From the NCBI GenBank assembly GCA_020354005.1, contig CP070637.1, positions 2,182,633 to 2,240,279 on the forward strand: a stretch of 57,647 nucleotides of DNA, given 5' to 3'. Both the position numbers and the translations under genes were made by a program. Shown piece by piece: positions 27,819 to 36,320 of the stretch (the stretch's first letter is position 1; every line of letters starts with the position of its first letter). Source of the DNA: Ignavibacterium sp. (GTDB lineage Bacteria; Bacteroidota; Ignavibacteria; Ignavibacteriales; Ignavibacteriaceae). Below the pieces are notes generated by a model. The model saw nothing but the letters and a program-made list of their open reading frames with translations. It did no database searches and had not been told where the DNA came from.

Positions 27819-27850
27819 ACCCTGTCCGCCGTGGCGGATTGTTTCAGGGT
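27819..27850. repeat. Two-layer palindromic repeat
   Basis: ACCCTG (27819-27824) pairs with CAGGGT (27845-27850), and inside it CCGCC-GT-GGCGG (27826-27837) forms a second stem. The element begins nine bases upstream of the radA start and is much more GC-rich than its surroundings. The pattern is typical of dispersed intergenic repeats. Confidence 0.6.
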
Positions 27851-27969
27851 CTTAGGTAAAATCTTGTTAACAAATCATCTTATATAATAATTACAAGGTC
27901 AATGAATTCATGTCTATAATATGACTAAACATTTTTTTATCTAATAGTAATATCAGATTCTGAAACAAG

Positions 27970-27990
27970 CCTGCCTGACGGTCAGGCAGG
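27970..27990. repeat. Perfect palindrome nested in an older repeat
   Basis: CCTGCCTGAC, G, GTCAGGCAGG form a 10-bp stem with a single-base loop. The flanks read TTCTGAAACAAG on the left and TTCAAAATGAC on the right, which join as a typical TGAAACAAGTTCA-type repeat. This suggests one repeat inserted into another. It lies 26 bases beyond the alaS stop and may also act as a transcription end. Confidence 0.65.
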
Positions 27991-28016
27991 TTCAAAATGA
28001 CTAACAATAAGGAAAT

Positions 28017-30608
28017 CTACAAGAAACTACCAACAACCTCTTCAACCTTTACAATAACAGTAGAAATCTTTGATAAATCTTTTCCACCAGCAGCCGCAAG
28101 ATGTGGTTTGCCCCCACCGCCGCCTCCAACTATTTTAGCAAGCTCCCCGACAATCTTTCCGGCACTAAGTTTTTTGTTTTTTATCAAGTCATCTGACACA
28201 ACAGCGACTATACCCGCTTTATCTTCAACCTGCGCCACAAGCACGCCAACACCACTTTTTATTTTATTTCTTATTTCGTCGCCAAAAGATTTTAATTCAT
28301 CCATATTATCAGCAATGACTTTCCCTTTATAAATTTCTACCCCCATTACTTCTGATGATAAAGCTAAAATATGATCGAGCTGACCTAGCTTGTCTTTAAG
28401 GCTGAACCTTGCAATATCTCTTTCAAGCTTCTTTTTTGTATCGAGCAATTCTTCTATCCGCTGATTGTTTTGTTTTATAACCGCAAGCTGGTCGTTAATG
28501 TATTTTTCAACACCGGTTCCAGTGACAGCTTCAATTCTTCTAACACCACTTGCAATCGAAGATTCACTTACAATCTTGAATAATCCAATTTCCGATGAAT
28601 TTTTAAGGTGAGTACCTCCGCAAAACTCTATTGTAAAATCACCAAACTGAACCACGTTCACATGATCGCCATATTTATCGCCAAAGAACATAAGAGCACC
28701 CATTTTTTTTGCCTCATCGAATGGAATATTTCTATGATGCTGGAGCGGATAATTTTCTCTCAGCTCATTGTTAACCAGTGATTCAATGTCGTTTAACTCT
28801 TCCGGTGATAATTTTGAATAATGTGTAAAATCAAACCTGAGATGATCCGGACCAACATACGAACCTGCTTGCTGAACGTGAGTGCCGAGTATTTTTCTTA
28901 GTGCAGAATGTAAAAAATGTGTTGCTGTATGATTACGCATAATATCCCAGCGGCGCAGCCTATCAACTTCCGCCAAAACAGTTTTGTTTTCAGAAATGAT
29001 ATCCTCTTCCTCACTCTGAACCACGTGAACAATGTTATCTTCAACCTTTGTTAAATCAACAACGTTAAAATCTTGATTTTCAATTATCAGGGAACCGGTA
29101 TCATCAATCTGTCCGCCTGCTTCTACGTAAAATGGTGTACGGTTTAATATTATAAGATCAGTGTCTTGTTCTTTTTTATGCCCGATAATTTTTGATTCGG
29201 TTTTTATTTCATCATAACCCGTAAACTCTGATACCTGTTCTGAGGTAATGTTGAAAGAAGAAAGATCATCGTTTGAAATGTTTACTGTAGCTATTTTTTC
29301 TTTCAGCGCATCACGTGCTCTTTCCTTCTGTTCGTTCATCAACTCATTAAAACCAGATTCATCAATTGTAAAACCGATTTCCCTCGCCATGATATTTGTA
29401 AGATCAGCAGGGAAGCCAAAAGTATCATACAGCTTAAAAACTTCATTACCGGGTATTTCTTTTTTCCCTTCCTTATTTAATTGTTTTACAATTTCATCAA
29501 ATAATTCAATGCCTCTGTCTAATGTAATATTAAAACTTTCCTCTTCGGCTTTAATAATCTTTTTTACAAATTCTCTCTTTTTGACTATCTCTGGAAATAC
29601 TTCACCCATAGTTTCAACGAGAGAATCAACAAGTTCATAGAGGAATGGTTCATTCAGGTTCAGTTTTCTGCCATATCTTGCTGCCCTTCTTAATATTCTT
29701 CTTAGCACATATCCTCTTCCTTCATTGCCGGGCACGGCACCATCGGTAATAGCGAAAGTAAGCGCACGAACATGATCTGCAATAACTCTCATCGGAATCT
29801 TATCTTTTTCCAATTTATTTTTTATGCTGGATAACTCAACAACCTTCTCAATAAGCGGAGCAAAAATATCAGTCTCGTAATTCGATTTTTTATTTTGGAG
29901 TACTGCACACATTCTTTCAAAGCCCATTCCGGTGTCTATGTGCTTTTGTGGGAGCTCCTGGAAATTTCCTTCTTCGTCTTTGTTATATTGAATAAATACT
30001 AAATTCCAAATTTCGATACATTCAGGATCATTGGCGTTAACGCATTTAGGATTATTAAAATCGTCTCCTGTATTTATGTGGATTTCTGAACTAGGCCCGC
30101 AGGGACCTGTTTCTCCCATCTCCCAAAAATTATCTTTTTCACCGAAGCGTAAAATGTGTTTAGCATCAATGTCAGTTTCTTTTTTCCACAAATTAAATGC
30201 GTCGTAATCTTCCTCGTAAACAGTTGCCCAAAGTCTTTCCTTCGGCAGCTTCCAAACCTCAGTAAGTAACTCCCATGCCCAAACTATAGCTTCCCTCTTA
30301 TAGTAGTCACCGAATGACCAATTGCCTAACATTTCAAAGAATGTATGATGGTATGTATCATAACCCACTTCTTCCAGGTCGTTATGCTTGCCGCTTACAC
30401 GAATACACTTTTGTGTATCTGCTGCACGCGAATAATCTCGTTTGCCGCTTCCAAGAAAGACATCTTTAAACTGGTTCATTCCTGCATTTGTGAACAATAG
30501 TGTTGGGTCATCAAAAGGAACAACAGGTGAGCCGGATACAATTTTATGCTCTTTTTCCTTAAAAAAGCCCAGGAATTGGTCTCTTATTTCCTTAGAAGTT
30601 ATTTGCAT
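28017..30608 (-). CDS. alaS: Alanyl-tRNA synthetase
   Basis: A class II synthetase of 863 residues that charges tRNA-Ala. The catalytic domain starts with IRDQFLGFFKEKEH and includes LLFTNAGMNQFKDVFLG; the editing domain has NHTATHFLHSALR (HxxxH zinc site) and CGGTHLKNSSEIG; the C-terminal DHHA1 domain ends with a glycine-rich GGGGGGKPHLAAAGG. All parts are present. The gene appears monocistronic. Confidence 0.97.
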   Translation of the reverse strand: MQITSKEIRDQFLGFFKEKEHKIVSGSPVVPFDDPTLLFTNAGMNQFKDVFLGSGKRDYSRAADTQKCIRVSGKHNDLEEVGYDTYHHTFFEMLGNWSFGDYYKREAIVWAWELLTEVWKLPKERLWATVYEEDYDAFNLWKKETDIDAKHILRFGEKDNFWEMGETGPCGPSSEIHINTGDDFNNPKCVNANDPECIEIWNLVFIQYNKDEEGNFQELPQKHIDTGMGFERMCAVLQNKKSNYETDIFAPLIEKVVELSSIKNKLEKDKIPMRVIADHVRALTFAITDGAVPGNEGRGYVLRRILRRAARYGRKLNLNEPFLYELVDSLVETMGEVFPEIVKKREFVKKIIKAEEESFNITLDRGIELFDEIVKQLNKEGKKEIPGNEVFKLYDTFGFPADLTNIMAREIGFTIDESGFNELMNEQKERARDALKEKIATVNISNDDLSSFNITSEQVSEFTGYDEIKTESKIIGHKKEQDTDLIILNRTPFYVEAGGQIDDTGSLIIENQDFNVVDLTKVEDNIVHVVQSEEEDIISENKTVLAEVDRLRRWDIMRNHTATHFLHSALRKILGTHVQQAGSYVGPDHLRFDFTHYSKLSPEELNDIESLVNNELRENYPLQHHRNIPFDEAKKMGALMFFGDKYGDHVNVVQFGDFTIEFCGGTHLKNSSEIGLFKIVSESSIASGVRRIEAVTGTGVEKYINDQLAVIKQNNQRIEELLDTKKKLERDIARFSLKDKLGQLDHILALSSEVMGVEIYKGKVIADNMDELKSFGDEIRNKIKSGVGVLVAQVEDKAGIVAVVSDDLIKNKKLSAGKIVGELAKIVGGGGGGKPHLAAAGGKDLSKISTVIVKVEEVVGSFL

Positions 30609-30753
30609 TAAAAATTTCTTTTATCATTATATAAAGATAATAAATTAAGGTTTAACCTTGAATAAAGGTATTAACGTAGATATAATTAGTAACAATAAAC
30701 TTAATCTTAATTGAGAATAACAACTCATCCAATTGATTTTATTGAGTGGTAAA

Positions 30754-30770
30754 TGTACCTTTATTGTACA
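30754..30770 (+). promoter_or_regulatory. TGTAC-N7-GTACA palindrome upstream of the sigma factor
   Basis: A 17-base site with 5-bp arms lies 30 bases before the ECF sigma start, within the expected promoter. It could be an operator or part of a self-recognised promoter. Such short palindromes also occur by chance, so support is weak. Confidence 0.3.
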
Positions 30771-30800
30771 ATTATAGAGTATTAATCAGAACCTTATTAA

Positions 30801-31379
30801 ATGGAAGACACACAAACTCACCCCGAAATTCAGACAATACAGAAAATTATTGATTCAGATGCAGCAGCATTTGAAGAACTTTATGATCGTTACTCGCAGA
30901 TCTTATATACTTTAGTAAAGAAGATAGTAGAAGATAAAACAATTGCTGAGGAAATATTAGTTGATGTTTTTTTAATTGTTTGGAAGAAGGGAAAAAGATT
31001 TGATCAATCTACTAACAATTTATACACCTGGTTAGTTAGACTCGCATATAATAAAGCAGTTGACAGAAAAAAAAGAGAACTCTCACCGGAAAGTTTACCG
31101 GAATATACAGGTGAATACGAGGATAGGTTTATAATACCAATACTTGCAAAGACAATTGAAGCGAAGGATCTGGAAAGTGCTATGGCGGTGAGGCCAAAAT
31201 TTGAAGACGCGATGAATAAATTAACAGAGACACAAAAATATGTTATCAATCTTGCCTATTACGAAGGTAAAACTCAAAGTGATATTGCCAATCAATTGAA
31301 CATACCCTTGCCGACTGTTAAATCAAAAATTCAGGTGGCAATGTCAAATCTTAAACACAACTTTGGCAGTGGGAAATAA
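30801..31379 (+). CDS. ECF-type RNA polymerase sigma factor
   Basis: A 192-residue sigma-70 family protein. Region 2 (about 20-92) reads FEELYDRYSQILYTLVKKI and NLYTWLVRLAYNKAVDRKKR; region 4 (about 128-185) reads LTETQKYVINLAYYEGKTQSDIAN in two blocks with a helix-turn-helix. There is no region 1 or 3, as in extracytoplasmic-function sigmas. The next gene, three bases downstream, encodes a single-pass membrane protein with an acidic N-terminal part, which fits the usual sigma/anti-sigma pair. Confidence 0.9.
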   Translation: MEDTQTHPEIQTIQKIIDSDAAAFEELYDRYSQILYTLVKKIVEDKTIAEEILVDVFLIVWKKGKRFDQSTNNLYTWLVRLAYNKAVDRKKRELSPESLPEYTGEYEDRFIIPILAKTIEAKDLESAMAVRPKFEDAMNKLTETQKYVINLAYYEGKTQSDIANQLNIPLPTVKSKIQVAMSNLKHNFGSGK

Positions 31380-31382
31380 ACT

Positions 31383-32180
31383 ATGGATGAAATTCGAACA
31401 AAAGAATTATTACCAGCAAAAGCATTAGGTTGTTTAGATACTGAAGAGAACGAGAACTTTTTGAAACTGATGGAAGAGGATAGTGAATTCCCATGGCAGG
31501 AGTTTGGTCAATATCAAAACCTTGTTGCACAAATGCCAACATTGCTTGAGTTTGAGATGCCGGATCCGGAAGTAAAAAACAAAATTGTAAATGAAATTCA
31601 GGCACAAGTTGAGGAAGTTCAAGTAGAAGAAGAAGTTGAAACGGGAACTGAACAGGACTTGACGGAAACCGCACAAGATTTAAACGATGCAGTTGAGGTG
31701 ATTGAAGATGAGGACCTAATAATTGAAGAAGAAGAGATTATTCCTCAAGAAATTGAACAAGAACAAGATTTTGAGATTGATGAAGGAAAAACAGTAGTCC
31801 CTAGTGGGATATCGATTAAAGAACCTGAAAAACCAGATTTTGATCTTAACGAACTGCAGAAAGTAAAATCTAAGTTAACAAAAGAACAAAAAGAAAAAGT
31901 ACAAAAGAAAGAAGTCAAAAAAGAAGTTCGTGACAAACCAACTAAAAATTATGTTTCAAAGTTTCTGAAAGAAGAAAAAGCTGGCAGAGTTGGAAGTAAT
32001 AAACTTTTAACAATTGCGGCTAGTGTTATAGTAATTATCCTTGTAATATTATTGGTTATGTACCTGGGGCTATCTTCTGAAATTGATGATAACAAACAAG
32101 AAATTCAAAAATTAAAGCAACGCATTGGTATAGCCTTAATTCACGAAAAATCATCTCCAGTAGAGTCTAAGATAGTCTGA
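31383..32180 (+). CDS. Putative membrane anti-sigma factor
   Basis: A 265-residue protein whose N-terminal 70 residues (LLPAKALGCLDTEENENFLKLM) resemble the cytoplasmic anti-sigma region of other Bacteroidota pairs but lack the HxxxCxxC zinc motif. Residues 74-134 are extremely acidic (repeated Glu/Asp), residues 160-200 are strongly basic, and one transmembrane helix lies at 208-230. The short outer tail (231-265) is predicted helical. The role is inferred from its place three bases behind the sigma gene. It may be cleaved by a site-2 protease such as RseP at 45011-46366. Confidence 0.65.
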   Translation: MDEIRTKELLPAKALGCLDTEENENFLKLMEEDSEFPWQEFGQYQNLVAQMPTLLEFEMPDPEVKNKIVNEIQAQVEEVQVEEEVETGTEQDLTETAQDLNDAVEVIEDEDLIIEEEEIIPQEIEQEQDFEIDEGKTVVPSGISIKEPEKPDFDLNELQKVKSKLTKEQKEKVQKKEVKKEVRDKPTKNYVSKFLKEEKAGRVGSNKLLTIAASVIVIILVILLVMYLGLSSEIDDNKQEIQKLKQRIGIALIHEKSSPVESKIV

Positions 32181-32215
32181 CAACACTCCACTGGTTTCTG
32201 ATTAAGAGGAATAAT

Positions 32216-32731
32216 TCATTTTGATTTTTCTTTAGCATTTCTATTTACCAACACCACCACGAAAAATAAAATAATCATTACCGGCCAGTATATTCTGGTA
32301 ATTAGCAACGTGTTCTCGAAATAATCATCAATTCCGGTCGTTGATACCAGTACCATTGCTCCAATTCCTGCTGTAAATAATATTAAAGTCAAATAAAACA
32401 TGATTTTTTGGGAAGTATCCGATAAGTACACCATAAAGAGACCGATTGAAAAAATAAAAAGTGATGCGGGGATTAGCAGCTGTTCGATATTCCACAAATC
32501 AAAGTTTCCAATTAAAAAGAACACCACACCGCTTAAAAAAATTCCGGAACCTATAAACAGCATTAGTTTTTTTCTTTGGATAAAAGATGTGTAAAATATG
32601 CTTAAGCCGTATATCATCAAACCATATCCAATTAATTCACTATCTGAAACATTAATAAACCCAAGTGTTCTAAGGAAAATTAGTGCTGCCAGGAATGTAA
32701 TCAGGTAGACAATTAATAGATTGTTGAACAT
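32216..32731 (-). CDS. Six-helix integral membrane protein, unknown
   Basis: A 171-residue very hydrophobic protein with about six transmembrane helices, starting MFNNLLIVYLITFLAALIFL and ending in a charged tail NRNAKEKSK. No catalytic motif or family was recognised. Its start shares a base with the arginase stop (TAATG), so it is translationally coupled to arginase; a transport or membrane-adaptor role is possible but not shown. Confidence 0.65.
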   Translation of the reverse strand: MFNNLLIVYLITFLAALIFLRTLGFINVSDSELIGYGLMIYGLSIFYTSFIQRKKLMLFIGSGIFLSGVVFFLIGNFDLWNIEQLLIPASLFIFSIGLFMVYLSDTSQKIMFYLTLILFTAGIGAMVLVSTTGIDDYFENTLLITRIYWPVMIILFFVVVLVNRNAKEKSK

Positions 32732-33654
32732 TAAAGAATTCTCTGCCCCATACTTGATGCAATAAGGTCTGTGGTAAAAATAGCAGTTTTATTTTCGCTG
32801 TCGAGAATTGGATTAACTTCTGTGATTTCAAGAGAAGACATACAACCGCATTCAGCAATTGATTCCATTACCAGGTGTGCCTCCCGGTAACTTAATCCTC
32901 CAGGAACAGGTGTGCCGACCCCGGATGCTACAACGGGATCTACACTATCAACATCAAAACTTATGTGAATGTGATCTACGCTTTCTCTAAAATGTTTAAG
33001 AACTTTTACCATTATTCTATAAATTCCTGTTTTATCAATATCTGCCATTGTTGAAATCGGAATTTTCAATTTTCTTATAATTTTTTTCTCATCATCATCA
33101 ATTGAACGAATCCCAATTAAAGCGCAATTGTGTGGATCCAGTTTCGGTGAGAATCCATAAAGATTAGCGAGTTTATCATTTCCGAGTCCCAAAGACGCAG
33201 CAAGCGGCATGCCATGAATATTGCCTGAAGGTGTAGTTTCCTCGGTGTTCATATCAGTGTGAGCATCAATCCATATTACGCCCAGTTTTAACCTCCTTTT
33301 TCTGCAGTAAGAAGATATTCCAGCTATTGTACCAAGAGCCATTGAGTGATCGCCTCCAATGACGAGAGGAAACTCGTTTCTCTCAAGCACCTTTTCTACC
33401 TTTGAAGCAAGTAGTTTTGATGTTTTCAGAATTTCATTCAAATATTTAAGCTTTGAATTTTGGACTCTTTGCCTTTCCATAATTTCGATTTTGATATCTC
33501 CGGTGTCATTAACTTCATAGCCTAAGTTTTCAAGTTTCAATTGCAATCCGGCTATTCTCAATGCTGAAGGTCCCATATCTACTCCTCTTCTACCAGCTCC
33601 TAAATCCATTGGAAAACCGATTATTGAAACTTTCTCTCTTTTTAATTCTTTCAT
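32731..33654 (-). CDS. rocF: Arginase
   Basis: Arginase hydrolyses arginine to ornithine and urea with a two-manganese centre. The 307-residue protein shows all ligand motifs: GGDHSMALG (His103), WIDAHTDMN (Asp130, His132, Asp134) and SFDVDSVDP (Asp234, Asp236), plus the substrate loop SGNIHGMPLA. GVGTPVPGGLSYREA is also typical of arginase rather than agmatinase. It is followed by a coupled membrane protein gene. No urease gene is in the window. Confidence 0.93.
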   Translation of the reverse strand: MKELKREKVSIIGFPMDLGAGRRGVDMGPSALRIAGLQLKLENLGYEVNDTGDIKIEIMERQRVQNSKLKYLNEILKTSKLLASKVEKVLERNEFPLVIGGDHSMALGTIAGISSYCRKRRLKLGVIWIDAHTDMNTEETTPSGNIHGMPLAASLGLGNDKLANLYGFSPKLDPHNCALIGIRSIDDDEKKIIRKLKIPISTMADIDKTGIYRIMVKVLKHFRESVDHIHISFDVDSVDPVVASGVGTPVPGGLSYREAHLVMESIAECGCMSSLEITEVNPILDSENKTAIFTTDLIASSMGQRIL

Positions 33655-33702
33655 GTGTACTAGATTATGATAATATGTAAATGTTCGTTTGAAGTTAAAT
33701 AG

Positions 33703-33722
33703 AATAGTATAAAGATACTATT
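33703..33722. promoter_or_regulatory. AATAGTAT-AAAG-ATACTATT palindrome, possible operator
   Basis: A 20-base palindrome with perfect 8-bp arms lies in the divergent spacer between arginase and the SpoIID operon, 49 bases before the arginase start. Its position and symmetry fit a dimeric regulator site, possibly for arginase. The AT-rich composition lowers the weight of this evidence. Confidence 0.35.
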
Positions 33723-33825
33723 TGGACGGTTTACTTAAAACATTAAAGACCCTGTTTACGTATATTTCATTACTAATTCATAATGAAATAGTTTATTCTT
33801 CATTTTCTAGTTTATACACTTAATA

Positions 33826-35169
33826 ATGTTTACTGAAGAACCTCTTATAAATGTTGGAATAATAACCGATAAGAAGATAAGCTTTGAATTGTATGGCGAA
33901 TTCAAGGTAACAGGATCGAAAGACACTTACAGCGGATTGTTTAATGCAGAAGTAACAGATGACCGTATTGTATGCAGCAGTAACACATCTTCATATGAAT
34001 TTAGCGATGAGGTTTTTTTTGAACCTGGGGATTTATTTTCCGATTCGTTTTTAGTAAAAGATGTTATAATTGGTGTGGGATTTCACTGGCAAAGAAAAGA
34101 ATCGCAACAATTTAATCACTCGTTAAAGTTAGTTAGGTATAAAGATAATTTAATAGCTATAAACATCCTGCCATTGGAAGACTACCTAACATCAGTAATC
34201 TCTTCTGAAATGAATGCTAAATCTTTCCTTCAATCTCTTAAAGCACAAGCAGTTGTTTCAAGGAGCTGGGTACTAGCACAGTTGGAAAAATCAGAATTAG
34301 TGAATACAGATGAATCACTAGCTGATGAGAATCAGGCTCAAGATGAACACATTCGATGGTATAGCAGAGAGCAGCATACAAACTTTGATGTTTGCGCTGA
34401 CGATCACTGTCAGAGATTTCAGGGTATAACAAAAATTACTACAGATATAGCTCGTAAAGCAGTATTTGAAACCAGAGGAATAGTATTGATGTACGATGGT
34501 AATATATGTGATACAAGATATTCTAAGTCTTGCGGTGGCATAACGGAAAATAGTAAAAATGTATGGGAGCCGATTGATAGGCCTTATCTAAAATCTGTAA
34601 TTGATTATAAACATGAGCCGGATGATTTTAATCTGAACTTTACTAAGGAAGTGAATGCAAGTAAGTGGATAAACGATTATCCGCCAGCTTACTGCAACAC
34701 AGATGATGAAACTATTCTTTCACAAATTCTTGTGGATTTTGATCAGGAGACAAAAGATTTTTTTCGATGGAAACTGGAATACAGCCAGGAAGAATTATCT
34801 GCTATTATAAAGGAAAAGAGTGGATTTGATTTTGGAAATATAATAGATTTAGTACCTGTTGAACGTGGGCAATCGGCACGACTAACAAAGTTGAAAATTG
34901 TAGGAAGTAAAAAAACTCTTGTAGTTGGTAAAGAGCTGGAAATAAGAAGGATACTTTCGAAAACACATTTATACAGCTCTGCATTTGTGATTGAAAAAGA
35001 ATTTAATGATGCAGATATACCGGTTAAGTTTATTTTGTCCGGTGCCGGATGGGGACACGGTGTTGGATTATGTCAAATCGGTTGCGCTGTTATGGCGGAG
35101 AAAGGTCATGAGTTTGATGAAATTCTGCTCCATTATTTTTCAAACGCGGCGATAAAAAAGATTTACTGA
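33826..35169 (+). CDS. SpoIID/LytB-domain protein without signal peptide
   Basis: A 447-residue protein of the SpoIID/LytB family, whose founding member is a peptidoglycan lytic transglycosylase. The catalytic region has ISSEMNAKSFLQSLKAQAVV with the likely catalytic Glu128, VCADDHCQRFQG (189-200), YSKSCGGITENSKNVW (232-247) and GAGWGHGVGLCQIG (406-419). Unlike classical SpoIID it starts directly with MFTEEPLINVGIITDKKISF and has neither signal peptide nor membrane anchor. From memory, a similar signal-less subfamily occurs in Bacteroidales. It begins a four-gene operon; the next gene starts five bases downstream. Confidence 0.88.
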   Translation: MFTEEPLINVGIITDKKISFELYGEFKVTGSKDTYSGLFNAEVTDDRIVCSSNTSSYEFSDEVFFEPGDLFSDSFLVKDVIIGVGFHWQRKESQQFNHSLKLVRYKDNLIAINILPLEDYLTSVISSEMNAKSFLQSLKAQAVVSRSWVLAQLEKSELVNTDESLADENQAQDEHIRWYSREQHTNFDVCADDHCQRFQGITKITTDIARKAVFETRGIVLMYDGNICDTRYSKSCGGITENSKNVWEPIDRPYLKSVIDYKHEPDDFNLNFTKEVNASKWINDYPPAYCNTDDETILSQILVDFDQETKDFFRWKLEYSQEELSAIIKEKSGFDFGNIIDLVPVERGQSARLTKLKIVGSKKTLVVGKELEIRRILSKTHLYSSAFVIEKEFNDADIPVKFILSGAGWGHGVGLCQIGCAVMAEKGHEFDEILLHYFSNAAIKKIY

Positions 35170-35174
35170 GCAGT

Positions 35175-36308
35175 ATGAAAATTCTTTATTCCTGTTTATC
35201 TAAAAGCTGGGGTGGAATGGAAATGGTTACTATTAATACAATCAAACGGCTTTTGGATAAAGGTATTACAGGTGAATTATTGTGTACAACAGAAAGTAGA
35301 ATTCATATTGAAGCAAATAATTTTGGTATGATGATTTATCCTGTTAAAGCCCCCGGTTACTTTCATCCCCTGGCAACCATTCGTGTAGCATTAACAATTA
35401 AGAAAAGGAATTATGACTTAATTCATACGCATGCGTCCAAGGACCTGTGGCTACTTGTCCCTGCACTGAAAATAGTAGGTAGCAGAGCACCTCTGCTGTT
35501 AACAAAACACGTAGGTTCCTTTATAAGCAAAAAGGATGTAATGCATAACTGGCTTTACAGTAGAGTAGATTATGCAATTGCTATAAGCAATGTTATCCGG
35601 CAAAACCTTCTTAATACAACAAGCCTTGCAGAAGATAAGATACTTTTGCATTACAATGGTGTTGATTGTACTAAGTTTGACCCTGCAAAACATGATCGCA
35701 ACAAAGTAAGAAATGAGTTAAATATTGCCGACGGCGATATCTTGATTGGAATGGTAGGCAGGTTTAGTGTGGGAAAGGGCCATGAAGAATTTATTACGGC
35801 AGCAAAAACATTGAATGAGTCACATTCGAATTTAAAGTTTATTATTACCGGAGAAGCAAGCAGGGGTGAAGATTCATATGAAGCACAAATTAAAAAATTA
35901 GCCAATGATATGGATCTGAAGAATATCATCTTCACCGGATTTAGAGATGATATCCCAAATGTAATTGCAGCGATGGATATTTTTGTTATTCCATCACACT
36001 CGGAAGCTTTCGGTGTGGCATTAGTAGAGGCGATGGCAATGGGTAAGCCATCTGTTTGCTCAAACTCTGATGGGATATTGGATATAGCAGTAGATGGTGA
36101 AACAGGTTACCTGTTTGAGAAAAAGGATGCAGATGATTTAATCGACAAAATAGAAATGTTAATTAACTCACCTGTGAAACGTGAAGAATATGGAAGAGCA
36201 GCACGAAAGAGGGTGGTAGAGCATTTTGAATTTAATAAACTGATAGATGAACTTGTAAATACCTACAAGCAGATAATTTATCAAAACAATCAAATCAAGG
36301 ATTTCTAA
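35175..36308 (+). CDS. GT4-family glycosyltransferase
   Basis: A 377-residue GT-B fold enzyme. The N-terminal acceptor domain shows SKSWGGMEMVTINTIKRLLD and DLIHTHASKDLW; the C-terminal donor domain shows IGMVGRFSVGKGHEEFITAA, IIFTGFRDDIPNVIAAMD and the EX7E block EAFGVALVEAMAMGKP. It should transfer a sugar from an activated nucleotide donor, usually with retention. No membrane segment is evident. It lies five bases after the SpoIID gene. Confidence 0.92.
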   Translation: MKILYSCLSKSWGGMEMVTINTIKRLLDKGITGELLCTTESRIHIEANNFGMMIYPVKAPGYFHPLATIRVALTIKKRNYDLIHTHASKDLWLLVPALKIVGSRAPLLLTKHVGSFISKKDVMHNWLYSRVDYAIAISNVIRQNLLNTTSLAEDKILLHYNGVDCTKFDPAKHDRNKVRNELNIADGDILIGMVGRFSVGKGHEEFITAAKTLNESHSNLKFIITGEASRGEDSYEAQIKKLANDMDLKNIIFTGFRDDIPNVIAAMDIFVIPSHSEAFGVALVEAMAMGKPSVCSNSDGILDIAVDGETGYLFEKKDADDLIDKIEMLINSPVKREEYGRAARKRVVEHFEFNKLIDELVNTYKQIIYQNNQIKDF

Positions 36309-36320
36309 ACGTAGTTAAGG

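Noticed and set aside
29248-29640. Rightward 130-codon frame opposite alaS
   Set aside because: Serine-rich shadow frame entirely inside the alanyl-tRNA synthetase coding sequence.
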